Below are positions 47,933 to 58,566 of a stretch of 64,000 nucleotides of DNA, in pieces; position 1 is the first letter of the stretch; each line of letters starts with the position of its first letter. Source of the stretch: Dipteris shenzhenensis (Eukaryota > Polypodiophyta > Polypodiopsida > Gleicheniales); assembly GCA_047967505.1 (NCBI GenBank), contig CM106538.1; one strand, 5' to 3'. Under the pieces are notes generated by a model. That model was not told where the DNA came from. It saw nothing but the letters and a program-made list of their open reading frames with translations, and searched no databases. A program made the translations under genes and the position numbers.

Positions 47933-48309
47933 TGTAGAAACACGTGGGATAGAATAGATGCATCTTGGAAGAGGAGTGAGAGCACAAGATGTAACCAAAA
48001 ATGTTGTTCACTATTGATTGTGAGAGAGGTGACTCTCTCTTATAGAAATTGGGAGAAGGTGGCCTAGATCAAAGGCACCTTCCCTACAATAGTGGCAATC
48101 AGCCCCTACATCAATGGGACTAGCCTAAATCAAAGGAACCTCCCATGTGGGGGCCTTTGGCTTACATCATCACTTAGGTCACACACTAGACACATTATAG
48201 CACTAGATGTGCCTCTACAACACACACACACACACACACACACACATGTGACTCCCCTAGATGCACACATGCACCATAGAGCAAGCCCTTGATCACACTT
48301 ATCCCAACA
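47933..48309 (-). repeat. 3' LTR of the compact element
   Basis: 377 bp with a ~27-bp (CA)n run (48219-48246). About 95% identical by eye to the other LTR outside that run. Confidence 0.92.
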
Positions 48310-48617
48310 TACCCCCCCTCAAGGGTTTGCCTCTTGCAAGTCAAGGATACATCTAGTCTCATAGTTTCTCATGCCATCTCATGGTGGTCAAGGATAAATC
48401 TATGGCTAGGATCTCATGCTAGCAAGGGTTCCCAAGGGTGTGAGGTTCACAAAATTGGGATAGACAAAACACATATCACATGGCATACATCATATGGTGA
48501 CCATAGGTGATTTACAAAAGACAAAACATATGACATTCTTTTTGGAGTATTACTCAAGGCAGAGAACCTCAAAATTTGACCAAGTGATGATAAACAAAAA
48601 TTCAAAAGACAAAGTTC

Positions 48618-49112
48618 TTAAAAAGCATAGTTTTTATCTTCTACCACCAAGTTTGATTCTTCATTTGCTGATGGAGTTCTTCCTTCAGCCAAATTTGCTT
48701 TGTTGTTGAAGTAGCCCTTCTTCACAAGAAATGCTTCATTCTCTTTGGAGTTGTTGTTCTTGATGGAATAACACACTCCCTTTTTCAATTGTAGCCAAAG
48801 GAACTTAATAAGCAAGATATATTTGAAGCATTTCCCTTGTGTACCAAATACTGTGTGAAGATGATCCCAAGCTTCATGTGAAGTTTCAAAGCCATCAATG
48901 TGGTGAATATATGAGTCACTTAATCCCAAAGCAATGATAGCAAAAGCCTTCTTGTCTTTGATCAACCAATCAGCTTCTTCTTTTGTAGGCTTCTTTTCCT
49001 TTCCATTCACAACATTCCATATCCCTTTTTTTATAAGCAAAAACTTAGCTTTTGTTTGCCACGTATGGAAACTAGTTCCATCAAACTTCTCTACTTGCTC
49101 AGGCTTAGTCAT
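48618..49112 (-). pseudogene. Copia gag (UBN2-type) of the compact element
   Basis: Begins MTKPEQVEKFDGTSFHTW at 49112, then KGIWNVVNGKEKKPT, AFAIIALGLSDSYIHHID and EAWDHLHTVFGTQGKCF. This is the same region and order as the gag inserted in the CENH3-like gene. After LLIKFLWLQLKKG the frame leaves the family pattern, so the C-terminal capsid and zinc knuckle are missing or replaced. It shares about two thirds of its residues with the 18571-18991 copy, so the elements are related families. Confidence 0.8.
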
Positions 49113-49884
49113 GTTTACAATTCAAGTACTCATCAATCATGGTCAAAGAGAATCGCATAGTCATCATTCTAAATGCAAAGTATAAGGACACTTATGAGCT
49201 CCATGACTGAGTTCTACTACTTAAGTACAAGCAAAACAATGAAAATTTGCAGTAAATAATAGAAGCCCCAAACTCATGGTGATTGCTCAATACCCTTTGA
49301 CCAAAATATGAAGAATTCTGCTAGCAAAGACAAGGTAGATTGGAGGCCACAATTCGCATAGCTCGCAGCTCTATTCAAGGGGATTTTTATGTAGAAATAA
49401 AGGCCTTATACCAGAGAAGGTCCTCAACCAAGGAAGCATGCAATGTTGTGCCAGGTCGTCATAGACAAGCTTAGTAAGTTTGACTAGTTTTTCATCTGTT
49501 TCTCCTCCAATACTTGACCAAATAGGCTCAAAATACACCAACAGCTTTTTTGTAGCGTCACCCAACTCGTGCACAGAGGAATTTGGAAATGAGTGACCAC
49601 AGAGACAGAATTACGCGATACATCGGCAGACTATTTTCTTGTTGGCATAGGCAATGGAGGCACAATTTCGCGACAAGCTTCAATCTAAAGGTGCGCCCTA
49701 TAGAGATTGTTCTATAGCACAAAGGGCTTGGAGAATGGTGAAATGACAAGGGAGAACAAGCTCTCACAAATTTGGGGAAGAAATGGTGAAGATGGTAGAA
49801 GCTTGAAAAAGTCTAAGAATTCCTACTAGGGAGCATCTAATGCTAGGCTAAGCTAGATCTAGAACCTAAAGCTCTGATACCAAA

Positions 49885-50245
49885 TGTAGAAACATGTGGG
49901 ATAGAATAGATGCATCTTGAAAGAGGAGTGAGCACAAGATGTAACCAAAAATGTTGTTCACTATTGATTGTGAGAGAGGTGACTCTCTCTTATAGAAATG
50001 GGGAGAAGGTGGCCTAGATCAAAGGCACCTTCCCTACATCAGTGGCAATCAGCCCCTACATTAGTGGTATTGGCCTAAATCAAAGGAACCTCCCATGTGG
50101 GGGCCTTTGGCTTACATCATCACTTAGGTCACACACTAGACACATCATAGCACTAGATGTTCCTCTACAACACACACACACATGTGACTCTCCTAGATGC
50201 ACACATGCACCATAGAGCAAGCCCTTGATCACACTTATCCCAACA
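49885..50245 (-). repeat. 5' LTR of the compact element
   Basis: 361 bp. The primer site follows on the minus strand. Confidence 0.92.
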
Positions 50246-50504
50246 CAGACCCTAGCGAGAGCAAAGGGCTCCCACACAATTACCTTTCTACCATCAATGG
50301 TCTCATTGATAGACCTCATCTGACATGCAAGTCAGGATCCATCCAATGTCTCGGGCTCACACATGGCTTCTCCTCATACGGGGGCCTTACAACTTGAGCA
50401 CCTTGGACCAATGGTGGTTACCAGGAGGGTGGGGCATTGAGTACATCTCACAAAACAAGCTCAATGTTCACCCGTAGGTGAACTACCTTCTCAGCCCAAT
50501 GCCA

Positions 50505-53447
50505 AGCCTCTAAAGTTGATCCTTCTCGAGTGCCTTGGTGAAGATATCTGCTCCATTTTGCTCTATTGGATAGTAGACCAATTCCACTATCCCGTCCTCG
50601 ATCAAACCATGCACATAGTGATACTGAATCTCTATATGTTTTGTGCGTGCATGAAACAATGGATTTTTACCAATGGCCATGCAACTTTGATTGTCGCACC
50701 TCAGCATAGTTGCCTCATCCTCTTGCACTCCCATGTGCCATAAGATCCTCCTCAGCCACACTACTTCACATGCAGCAAAACATGTTGCCTCTTATACTCA
50801 GTCTCGGTAGAAGACAATGCCACTATTGGTTGTTTCTTACTTATCCAGGACAAGATACTTGAACCTAAAGAGAAACAATATCTGGAAATTGATTTCCTGG
50901 AATCAACATCTCTAGCCCAATCTGAGTCACAATGACCAGCCAAGGAAGTGCCCATACCATAGGTGATGCCATAATCAAGAGTGCCCTTCACATACCTGAG
51001 CACCCACATCCCTGCATTCCAATGATTCTCCCGGGGCTTATTGGAGAACTTGCTTAAAACGCCAACAACAAAACTGATGTCCAGTCTAGTGTTGCACAGA
51101 TAGATGAGATTGCCGACCAACTTTCTGTACCTCCTGATGTCTACTGATGGTGAGGCATCCTCCATAGATAGCCTCGCATTTACCTCCATAGGTGTAGCTA
51201 TCTCCTTGCACTCGAACATACCAAATGCCTTTAAGATTTGCCTTGCATATTTCTGCTATGAGATGAAGATCTTGCCTGCAGACTTCAATCCCCAAACAGT
51301 AGTGCATCAAGCCTAGGTCTGTCATCTCAAACTCAGTGCTCAATGCCTTTTTAGTTGTCTTCATAGTCACATGCTCGTCACATGTAATAAGGAGATCATC
51401 CACATATAGAACAATAATAGCAGGTTTTCCACCTTTCTTGTACACATACAAGTTAGCATCTGAGGCACATCTTTTGAAGTTTAATGTATGAAAGAATTTG
51501 TCTAGCCATTGGTACCATACTCTTGGGGCCTGTTTCAGCCCATACAAAGCCTTTTTCAACTTGCATACCTTGTTCTCAAAATGGGGGGCCTCAAACACTG
51601 GTGGTTAAGCCACGTACACCTCCTCCTTGGGGTCACCATTCAAGAATACTGATTTAACATCCATTTGATAAATTGGCCACTTTTTATGAACAGCTACCGA
51701 TAGTACTAGTGGTCATTCTGGCAGTTGGAGTGAAAGATTACTGAAAAATCAAACCCTTCAATCCTTCAATCTGGCTTTGTACTTTTCCAAAGTCCCATCG
51801 GACTTGTACTTACCTTCCAAACCCACTTGGTGCCAAAAACCAATCTGTTGGGTGGTCAATCTACCAGCTCCCAAGTTTCATTCTTCATCATGCTGTCATA
51901 TTCTACTTGCATAGTGTTTTTCCAATCTTGGTCCGCAAGTGCTTCCTCCAAACTCGTAGGCTCCTTTACTTCTGCAATAATCTCAACCACCAATGCCATA
52001 TTTACTATGTGAGCAGAAGCCCTCCTTTGCTCCTCGATTCTCTGAGACCGCCTTGGTCCATCTGCATGCTGCTCAACAGACATAGGCATCTGGTTATCAT
52101 GGTCATAGAGCTGCCTTACCCATTGTGGCAATGGCCTTTCCGATGGTATAACAACAGGCTGGTGACTTATACCTTCATCATCTGATATTTCCTCCTCCTT
52201 TATAGCTCCTGGGACAAGTCCATAGTGAATTACCTCTTCGCTTGATGATAAAGTGGAAGAGCTCTTCTCTGCCTCCACTGCATGTGGCTACTCCGTGAAT
52301 ACCACATCGCCACTTGCTATGATCTTCTTTGCCCCTCGGTCATACAACTTAAAGGCTTTCTTCTCATCACAATAGCCTAAGAAGATACATTTGGTGCTTT
52401 TTGGTTGTAGCTTGTTTCTCTCTTTGTCTGGTACAGCATTCACACCCAAACATTCTGAAGTGGAAGATAGATGGCTTCTTACTGCTGTAAGCCTCGTGTG
52501 GTGTTTTGCCTTTGAGTGCTTTGTATAGCTACGATTAAGGATGTAAACCGTAGTATTGATAGCCTCAATCCAAAAGTGGTTTGGCAGTCCAACACCTTTC
52601 AACATACACCTCCCCATCTCCACGGTGGTCTGCATTCGGCATTCAAAAACAAAATTTTGTTGAGGTGTATGTGATGTCATCGTTTGTCGCTTGATCCCTT
52701 TGCTCTTGCAAAAATCTCCAAACTCTATAGAAGCAAACTCACCACCACCATCCGATCTAATTTTCTTCACTTTCCTCCCTATTTCATTTTCAACAAGCTG
52801 TAGCCATTCTTTCAATTTACCAAAAGCTTGAGCCTTTTCACAAAGAAAGTACACCCACATCTTCCTACTATAGTTGTCGATGATCAATAAAAAATAGGAA
52901 GATCCCCCCAAGGCCTGTGTAGGCATCTTACCGCACAAGTCAACATGCACCAACTCTAGAGGAGCGTTTGCTCTATTCTTGCTTTCTTTTGGTCCGAATG
53001 CCTTTCTCTGTTGCTTGCCCATCATGCAAGCTTCACACAGTTCTTTGATTTTTGCTATTGCAGGTAAGTGAGCAACCATACCTTGCTTCTGCATCTCCTT
53101 TAGCACTGCAAATTCGATGTGGCCGAATCTTTCGTGCCAAAGTCTGCTTGTGCCCACTCTAGCGATGGTTGTAAGAGCACTTAGCTCAAAGAGGTTGTTC
53201 CTCCTTACTCCTGTGTCAACTAGATTGTCAACACTATCCAAAATTTTTGCTCCTGTCTTGTTGAACCTCACCTCATGGTCAAGGTCAATTATGGAAGCAA
53301 CTCATAGCAAGTTTCTCTTGATTTGTGGAACATACAGCACATTACATAGTTTCTTAACATCTCCATTTATAGAAACAAATTGAACCGTACTTATACCCTC
53401 AATAGGGCATTTTGCATTATTTCCAACTGTCATGGTGATGGGTTCCA
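50505..53447 (-). pseudogene. Ty1/copia pol remnant (protease end, integrase, RT, RNase H)
   Basis: Minus strand from 53447: the protease end (VQFVSINGDVKKLCNVLYVP); pre-integrase (LWHERFGHIEF, CEACMMGKQQRKAF); the integrase core (ELVHVDLCGK, IRSDGGGEFASIEF, and TPQQNFVFECRMQ where NGVAERK is expected); NRLVFGTKWVWKV of reverse transcriptase; [34 protein letters not shown] near 51400; RNase H (CDSDWARDVDSRKSIS, SSTETEY); and DNQSCMAIGKNPLFHA to DIFTKALEKDQL at 50510. Many frameshifts and stops are present. Its 5' side is cut at 53447 by the LTR of the plus-strand element; the 3' LTR is not recognised. Confidence 0.9.
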
Positions 53448-53870
53448 TGTGGGGAGACTCTTGACTTTCTCAATATTTTAAGAGTGTTGAGCATCTTTTG
53501 ATGGGACACATGGCAAGAGTATCCAAAAAGGACATGGATGGTGACATATGGGCTTATGTGATTGATGGGGAAAGGAATCTACAGGCAGCAATTATAAATG
53601 GGTGAAGGAGGATGACAAAATCTCTATAAAAGGAGCCCTCCTCTCCCTTGTTCCTTCCTTGTTCATCATCTCTTCCACCATTAGGCCTCATGTTGATGTA
53701 GTTCTAGTCTCCTCAAGCCTCTTCCATGAGCCTTCTCTCCCTCTTGTAGATATTCTCTTATGTAGACTCTTGAGTCCATCTCTCTCTAGTTTATTCTCTC
53801 TCTATGAGTAGTCTTGGAGCTTTTGCTCCCTCTTGTATGTATGAAACCTCTTCTTCTCCCTTGTGTTTGT
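53448..53870 (+). repeat. Left LTR of the gag-protease element
   Basis: Ends in the shared CTCCCTTGTGTTTGT, but may extend further because the right copy is cut there. Confidence 0.8.
53625..53633 (+). promoter_or_regulatory. TATA box of the left LTR
   Basis: TATAAAAGG, conserved at 58332-58340 in the right LTR, with a pyrimidine-rich stretch after it. Confidence 0.7.
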
Positions 53871-54049
53871 AATATTTTGAGTGTATTTGAGTGGAGTCTT
53901 ACTCTCATGGCAATGAAAGTCACTTCTTATCATTTTCCTTGAGTCTCCATTCTTATGTTCTTTTCTCTCTCTATTCAAGTCTCTAAAGTAGTTCTTGTTC
54001 GGTTGCTCACTGTGCACACATGGTCCATCCATTTCCCGAACCACCATGC

Positions 54050-54640
54050 AAGATTCTTCCTCTCTTTTAGGCAAATTCTAGGGGTATTGGATCGTTGATA
54101 GTTGTGGAGCCTAGAGGGAGTAGTTTGCTTAAGCGAAATCTGCATGAGCAGATGGTAGTTAATATAGCAATTAGACCCCCTGTTAGTATTTGGCCTATAA
54201 CTTTCTCCTCGATGGTACGATTTCAATGAACTTATATCAGAGCAAACCTCTCTTTAAGATCTTCCCCCCATGTAATCAATTTCTTACATTGGGTCCAGCA
54301 CAACAAGTTATGAGTCTCTGTGTATGACTATTTATTTCTATGGCAGTTTTTACCCCCTTTCAATAAACTGTCCATATCTCTTCAACCAATTATTTGTTTT
54401 CAATGAAACTTATATCAGTGTGAAGCTCTCTTTAAGGTATCCCTCCCATGTAATTATTTTTTTTGAATTGGGTCCAAGACAAGAAGTTATGAGTCTTTGT
54501 GTATGACTATTTATTTCTATGGTAGTTTTTACCTCCTTTCAGTAAACTGTCCATATCTCTTCAACCGGTTATCTGTTTTCAACGAAACTTATATCAGTAC
54601 GAAGCTCACTTCAAGCACATCCTTGTATGTACTTTAATTT
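54050..54640. repeat. ~178-bp tandem repeat in the element leader (about 2.5 copies)
   Basis: ACTTATATCAG occurs at about 54230, 54408 and 54587. Around each copy, CTCTCTTTAAG, GTTATGAGTCTTTGTGTATG, ATTTATTTCTATGG and AAACTGTCCATATCTCTTCA recur in order. Confidence 0.85.
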
Positions 54641-55779
54641 TTTTTAATGGAAGTTATAGAACTCTGTATTTTCTAGCAGTTTGTAGAATGATTTTGAGCC
54701 ATTTCTAGAGGTTTCTGTGAAGGAGGTGCCATGTTTCCGTGAAATTTACACATCCATCCAAATCAGCCCCTTCAAGCCCCTAGATATAGAATAGTTCATG
54801 TCATGTTGAGTCGAAAGATCTTTTTCCAACAAGGCATTGCTCTTCTCTTTGGTGCCAACCGGCTTGGTGAGATAATGGCCTCTATGGATCCTTTTCTTCT
54901 CTCGATGCTGGACTACAACGTCACTTGGGATGTTACCATATTCATTCTCCTCTAAGGGAAGCAAGGAGAAAGATATGTTGTGGTTTTCTTTGCATGAAAA
55001 TATTTTCTTCATCTCTCTTTGCAAGTGGTAAGGGTCTCTATTATTAAGATTGGGAAGAGCAGGAAGCTAAGAGGTGCATGAAGTTTCATTACCCCCAACT
55101 TCATGTCACATCTTTTGGTGGAGACGCCAGGTACGTTTGGTATTGGATTCATTCCACCTTACTAAACAGTCTCGAGTGTACTTGATTGTATGTTATGCCT
55201 AGTATAGGCATGTGTTTTTGATGTGATAAAGAAGATGCCTGGAAGAACTCCGTTAGAAGAGATTGCAACCCGTTTAAGAGAACTTGAAGATTGTGAAGGT
55301 GATGCTCAAGCTATTCGCACGGTCATTATGATCATATCCTTTATGTTTGCACTCTTGAATATGTTGGTCAATCGACAATGTTGTCAGCATGCATAATCAT
55401 AGATTGGGGATTGTTTCATGCACTTGCAGCTTAGTGTGAAGAAGAGTTGAGTCTTTGGGTAGTTTTTGACTATAACAGTAGAGTGGTGATTCTTAATGCT
55501 TTCAACTTCTTTTGCTATGCAAATGATGAAGAGTACAATATCTTGAAGCTATTATGTGCACTTCCAATTGTGAGAAGGGTGATTCTTGAATGCATGTATA
55601 CACAATGTTTTCATGGTGTTGGTTGCTCACTTATTTTTAAAGATTTTGTTGAGGATCACATTGTGGAGGGTTTTTAACAAGTGGTTAAGCATAATGAGTT
55701 GGTCTTGGTATACTAAGGCTCTATGGGATCTTGTTTGGAATATTAATTGGATCTTGGTGTTTCCTTTTTGTGTTTCATC
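54641..55779 (+). other. Leader upstream of gag, no recognised domain
   Basis: Frames such as GRTPLEEIATRLRELEDCEG near 55240 and a 55447-55677 frame look protein-like but match no family I know. gag begins after 55770. Confidence 0.3.
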
Positions 55780-57000
55780 ATGGTGAAGGTTCCAGTGTTT
55801 CGAGGGACCCAAAGGGAAGACCTGGAGTCTTATCTTCGGGATTTTGTTCGAGGATGCCGGCTTTTTGGATCGTCCATGAAGGATCGGGAAGAGATTTTGC
55901 TTGATTTTCTTGAAGGTGTAGCCTTGAGTTGGCATGAGGCCTTGCCAGACTCTACCAAGGAGGACTGGGACTAAGTGGTGGTAGCAATGAAGCAGAGATC
56001 TGGGGTAGTGGAGTCGCCAAATGCCTTGATATTGCAGTTGGACCGGTTCTATCAAGGAGAGGGTGAGATGGTCTCTACATTGGCAATCCGATATGAAACT
56101 TTATGGACAAAGTATGAAAGGGAAGCTTTGTGATCTGTGGCATCTGCATCATCGGCCCCTCAAAGTCTCTCAGGGATGGAGCACTTAAAGATCAGCAAAT
56201 TTGTTATGGCTTTAGAGCCTCGTCTTTGCACAAAAGTAATGAGTAAAGATCCAACAACATACATGGAGGCACTTCGCATTGTGACCAAGAAAGAAGCTTC
56301 TCTAATGATCGAATCCTCTTTTGTGTCTTCAACAGCTTGAACTTCTAAGGTGGAGGTAATGGGGGCACTCCTCAGGTACCAAAGTCCTTTGAGTTAGATC
56401 ATAATATCTCCCAATTGATGGCAGAGTTTGCTGATTTGAAATTGCATTTGGTTAATGCACGACAACCTAGAGCACCAAAGAGTGAAGATAGGCCTCGAGA
56501 TAAGAGTGGGGTCACTTGCTATGAATGTAATGAAAAAGGTCACTATCACGCCGAGTGTCCTAGATTGAGAAAGAAAGAAGAAAAAAAAGTATTTTTGTTA
56601 GAAGCTTCTTCAGGGGATGAGGAAAGAGAGGTAATGATGGCTAAACAGGGGCGTGGTAAAGCAAAAGAAGAGGAAGAAAGCAAGAAAGAAGTAGATGAGG
56701 AACATCAGGAAGAGAAACACCGTATTAAGAAAAAGAAGGCATCTAGAAGGAGAATTAGCTAGTCAGACTTTCCTTTAGGACAAGGCATTCGAAGCTATGA
56801 CTTGTTGTCCGACCTTAAAGAGAAGGAAGTTCATATCACCTTTGGTCAATTACTTGCTTTGTCTCCAAAACTACAGAAGGAATGGGGAAAGCTAGCAAGC
56901 ACAAGAGTGTCAAAGAAAAAAAAGAAGAAAAGTGCCATTCCTATTGTTAAAAATGTAGATATAGATGTTGGTGTGATGATGTACATGTGGTTGATGTGAT
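55780..57000 (+). pseudogene. Gypsy-type gag with zinc knuckle, broken
   Basis: ATG 55780 reads MVKVPVFRGTQREDLESYL, then FLEGVALSWHEALPDSTKED, a TAA at 55972, MKQRSGVVESPNALILQLD and FYQGEGEMVSTLAIRYETL, a TGA at 56130, and LKISKFVMALEPRLCTKVMS. After a frameshift, TCYECNEKGHYHAECPRL (CX2CX4HX4C) lies near 56515-56560, then a Lys/Glu-rich linker, and YDLLSDLKEKEVHITFGQLL near 56790-56850. This is the Retrotrans_gag order with nucleocapsid knuckle. The protein would form particles and package RNA. Two stops and a frameshift inactivate it. Confidence 0.85.
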
Positions 57001-57029
57001 CATTGATGGTTAAGTGATTTCTAATGTTT

Positions 57030-57600
57030 ACATTGATGGAGGTGCATCGATTAATGTCATGAGTGAGAAGACCATGATAGACGCTGATTTAAAATACTCT
57101 AGTACTACCTCTCCTTATCGCATCAAATTGGCTATGTAGTCAATTTGATTTTCACAAGTTTGTTCATATAAACAAAAGAGAAAATCAAAGGCAGAAGAGT
57201 TAGCTACTCAAGCCATTGTAGTACAAGACCGGGGGATCCACTAGGGTTTATCGTATGGTACCACGTGAGTGTAAGGGAGGGGGGTTATATAAGGGAAAGA
57301 AGGTACATTTTATAAGGTAAGGTCCCGTAAATAGGGAGTAGATAAGGGGAATTTTCATATATTTATTGCATGCAGGTGACGTTTTCTTATTACTACTAGT
57401 GAATCCCCTGTGAGTACAAGACCAGGGGGTGGTTTCTTGGGTAGACACTGGACGGCCAGAACTACAAGATGTTCAGAAATCTGTGGAAGAAGGCATGTTT
57501 CCTCGAGGGTTAACTCCACAACAGAAGTAGAGATTGGTTACTTTTGGCCATGCCTCCATAAGGATGTATATGAATATCACCCAATGGAGCCTATTAGCTT
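57030..57600 (+). pseudogene. Retropepsin-like protease remnant interrupted by a MITE
   Basis: IDGGASINVMSEKTM at 57032-57076 is the active-site region (DGGAS). The same frame, with two stops, reaches AIVVQD at the MITE edge. After the MITE and one target copy it continues as VVSWVDTGRPELQDVQKSVE and MFPRGLTPQQK, then stops. No reverse transcriptase follows. Confidence 0.65.
57221..57423. mobile_element. 183-bp MITE with perfect 10-bp target duplication
   Basis: GTACAAGACC at 57221-57230 and again at 57414-57423 flanks 57231-57413. The left end GGGGGATCCACTAG and the inverted right end GGGGATTCACTAG are terminal inverted repeats, offset by five bases on the right. A 9-11-bp target duplication points to Mutator-like transposase mobilisation. 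The insert breaks an open frame that is continuous when the insert and one duplicate are ignored. It contains TTATATAAGG. Confidence 0.75.
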
Positions 57601-58155
57601 GAGGATGTTGATGGCATGGTGATACTCGGATGCACCAATATTGCCTTAAATTCTTCTATGATCGACCACCTTGAGCTCCAGCAGACCCTCTTTGTCACTA
57701 GAGAGGATCTGCTGGGGGGGAAAGATGTGATGCTAAAAATTGATATTTTTATTTTGGCATTGGTATTGTTTTTCTCTATGTTTGATAAGAGTTTGAGTAT
57801 CAAGTGATAGCCTAGAGGCTCTCACTTATTTCTATTTTCTAAGATATTTTATGGGATTGAGAGGATGAGTGGAATGGATCATTGTAAATACCATAGGTAT
57901 GAATTATAAATACCTTGGTATGGGGTGAGAGTTATTTGTGTATGGGATATCATGGGGTTTTTAGAAAATAAGAAGAGTGAGTCATATAAAGAGGTGGGCT
58001 CATGTCCATGTGTTTTAATAATATAAGAGAGATGACATGCCAAGCGGTGAAAGGCATGTGGAGGAGTGTGGAGTCAAGAGGAATCCTTCTAGAATTCCCA
58101 TGTGGAATAAGGAGGATGTGGACATATGGAAAAGAGAGGGTCCCTAAAGGCTCCA
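57601..58155 (+). other. 3' non-coding part of the gag-protease element
   Basis: No domain. A purine run GGAAAAGAGAGGG near 58129 may be the polypurine tract; it is about 15 bp before the LTR, so this is uncertain. Confidence 0.35.
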
Positions 58156-58566
58156 TGTGCGGAGACTCTTGACTTTCTCAATATTTTAAGAGTCTTAGCA
58201 TCTTTTGATGGGACACATGGCAAGATTAGCCAAAAAGGACATGGATGGTGACATACGGGCTTATGCGATTGATGGGGAAAGGAATCTATGGGCAGCAATT
58301 GTAAATGGGTGAAGGAGGGTGACAAAATCTCTATAAAAGGAGCCCTCCTCTCCCTTGTTCATCATCTCTTCCACCATTAGGCCTCATGTTGCTGTAGTTC
58401 TAGTCTTCTCAAGCCTCTTCCATGAGCCTTCTCTCCCTCTTGTAGATATTCTCTTATGTAGACTCTTGAGTCCATCTCTCTCTAGTTTATTCTCTCTCTA
58501 TGAGTAGTCTTGGAGCTTTTGCTCCCTCTTGTATGTATGAAACCTCTTCTTCTCCCTTGTGTTTGT
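58156..58566 (+). repeat. Right LTR of the gag-protease element
   Basis: 411 bp matching 53448-53870, with TATAAAAGG at 58332-58340. It joins copia-derived DNA at about 58567. Confidence 0.8.

Larger units (their letters stand above)
47933..50245 (-). mobile_element. Compact 2.3-kb copia-type LTR element carrying only gag
   Basis: LTRs 49885-50245 (361 bp, 5') and 47933-48309 (377 bp, 3') start TGTTGGGATAAGTG and end TTTCTACA on the minus strand. The 16-bp length difference is a longer (CA)n in the 3' LTR plus 2 bp. The primer site TGGTATCAGAG adjoins the 5' LTR at 49881-49871, and a polypurine tract CTTGAGGGGGG precedes the 3' LTR at 48310-48322. Flanks TAGAC and CAGAC are a near-perfect 5-bp target duplication. 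Between the LTRs only a gag remnant is seen, so the element must rely on proteins from others. It sits just downstream of a decayed copia pol on the same strand. Confidence 0.9.
53448..58566 (+). mobile_element. Gypsy-type LTR element with gag and protease only, inserted among copia remnants
   Basis: LTR copies 53448-53870 and 58156-58566 start TGTGGGGAGACTCTTGAC / TGTGCGGAGACTCTTGAC and are about 96-97% identical, with one ~11-bp indel. Both hold a TATAAAAGG box. Between them, on the plus strand, are a long leader with tandem repeats, gag, a zinc knuckle and a protease. Reverse transcriptase, integrase and RNase H are absent. The true LTR 3' end is uncertain because the right copy may be truncated at 58566, and no target duplication was seen. 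A copia integrase remnant flanks the right side. Confidence 0.75.
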
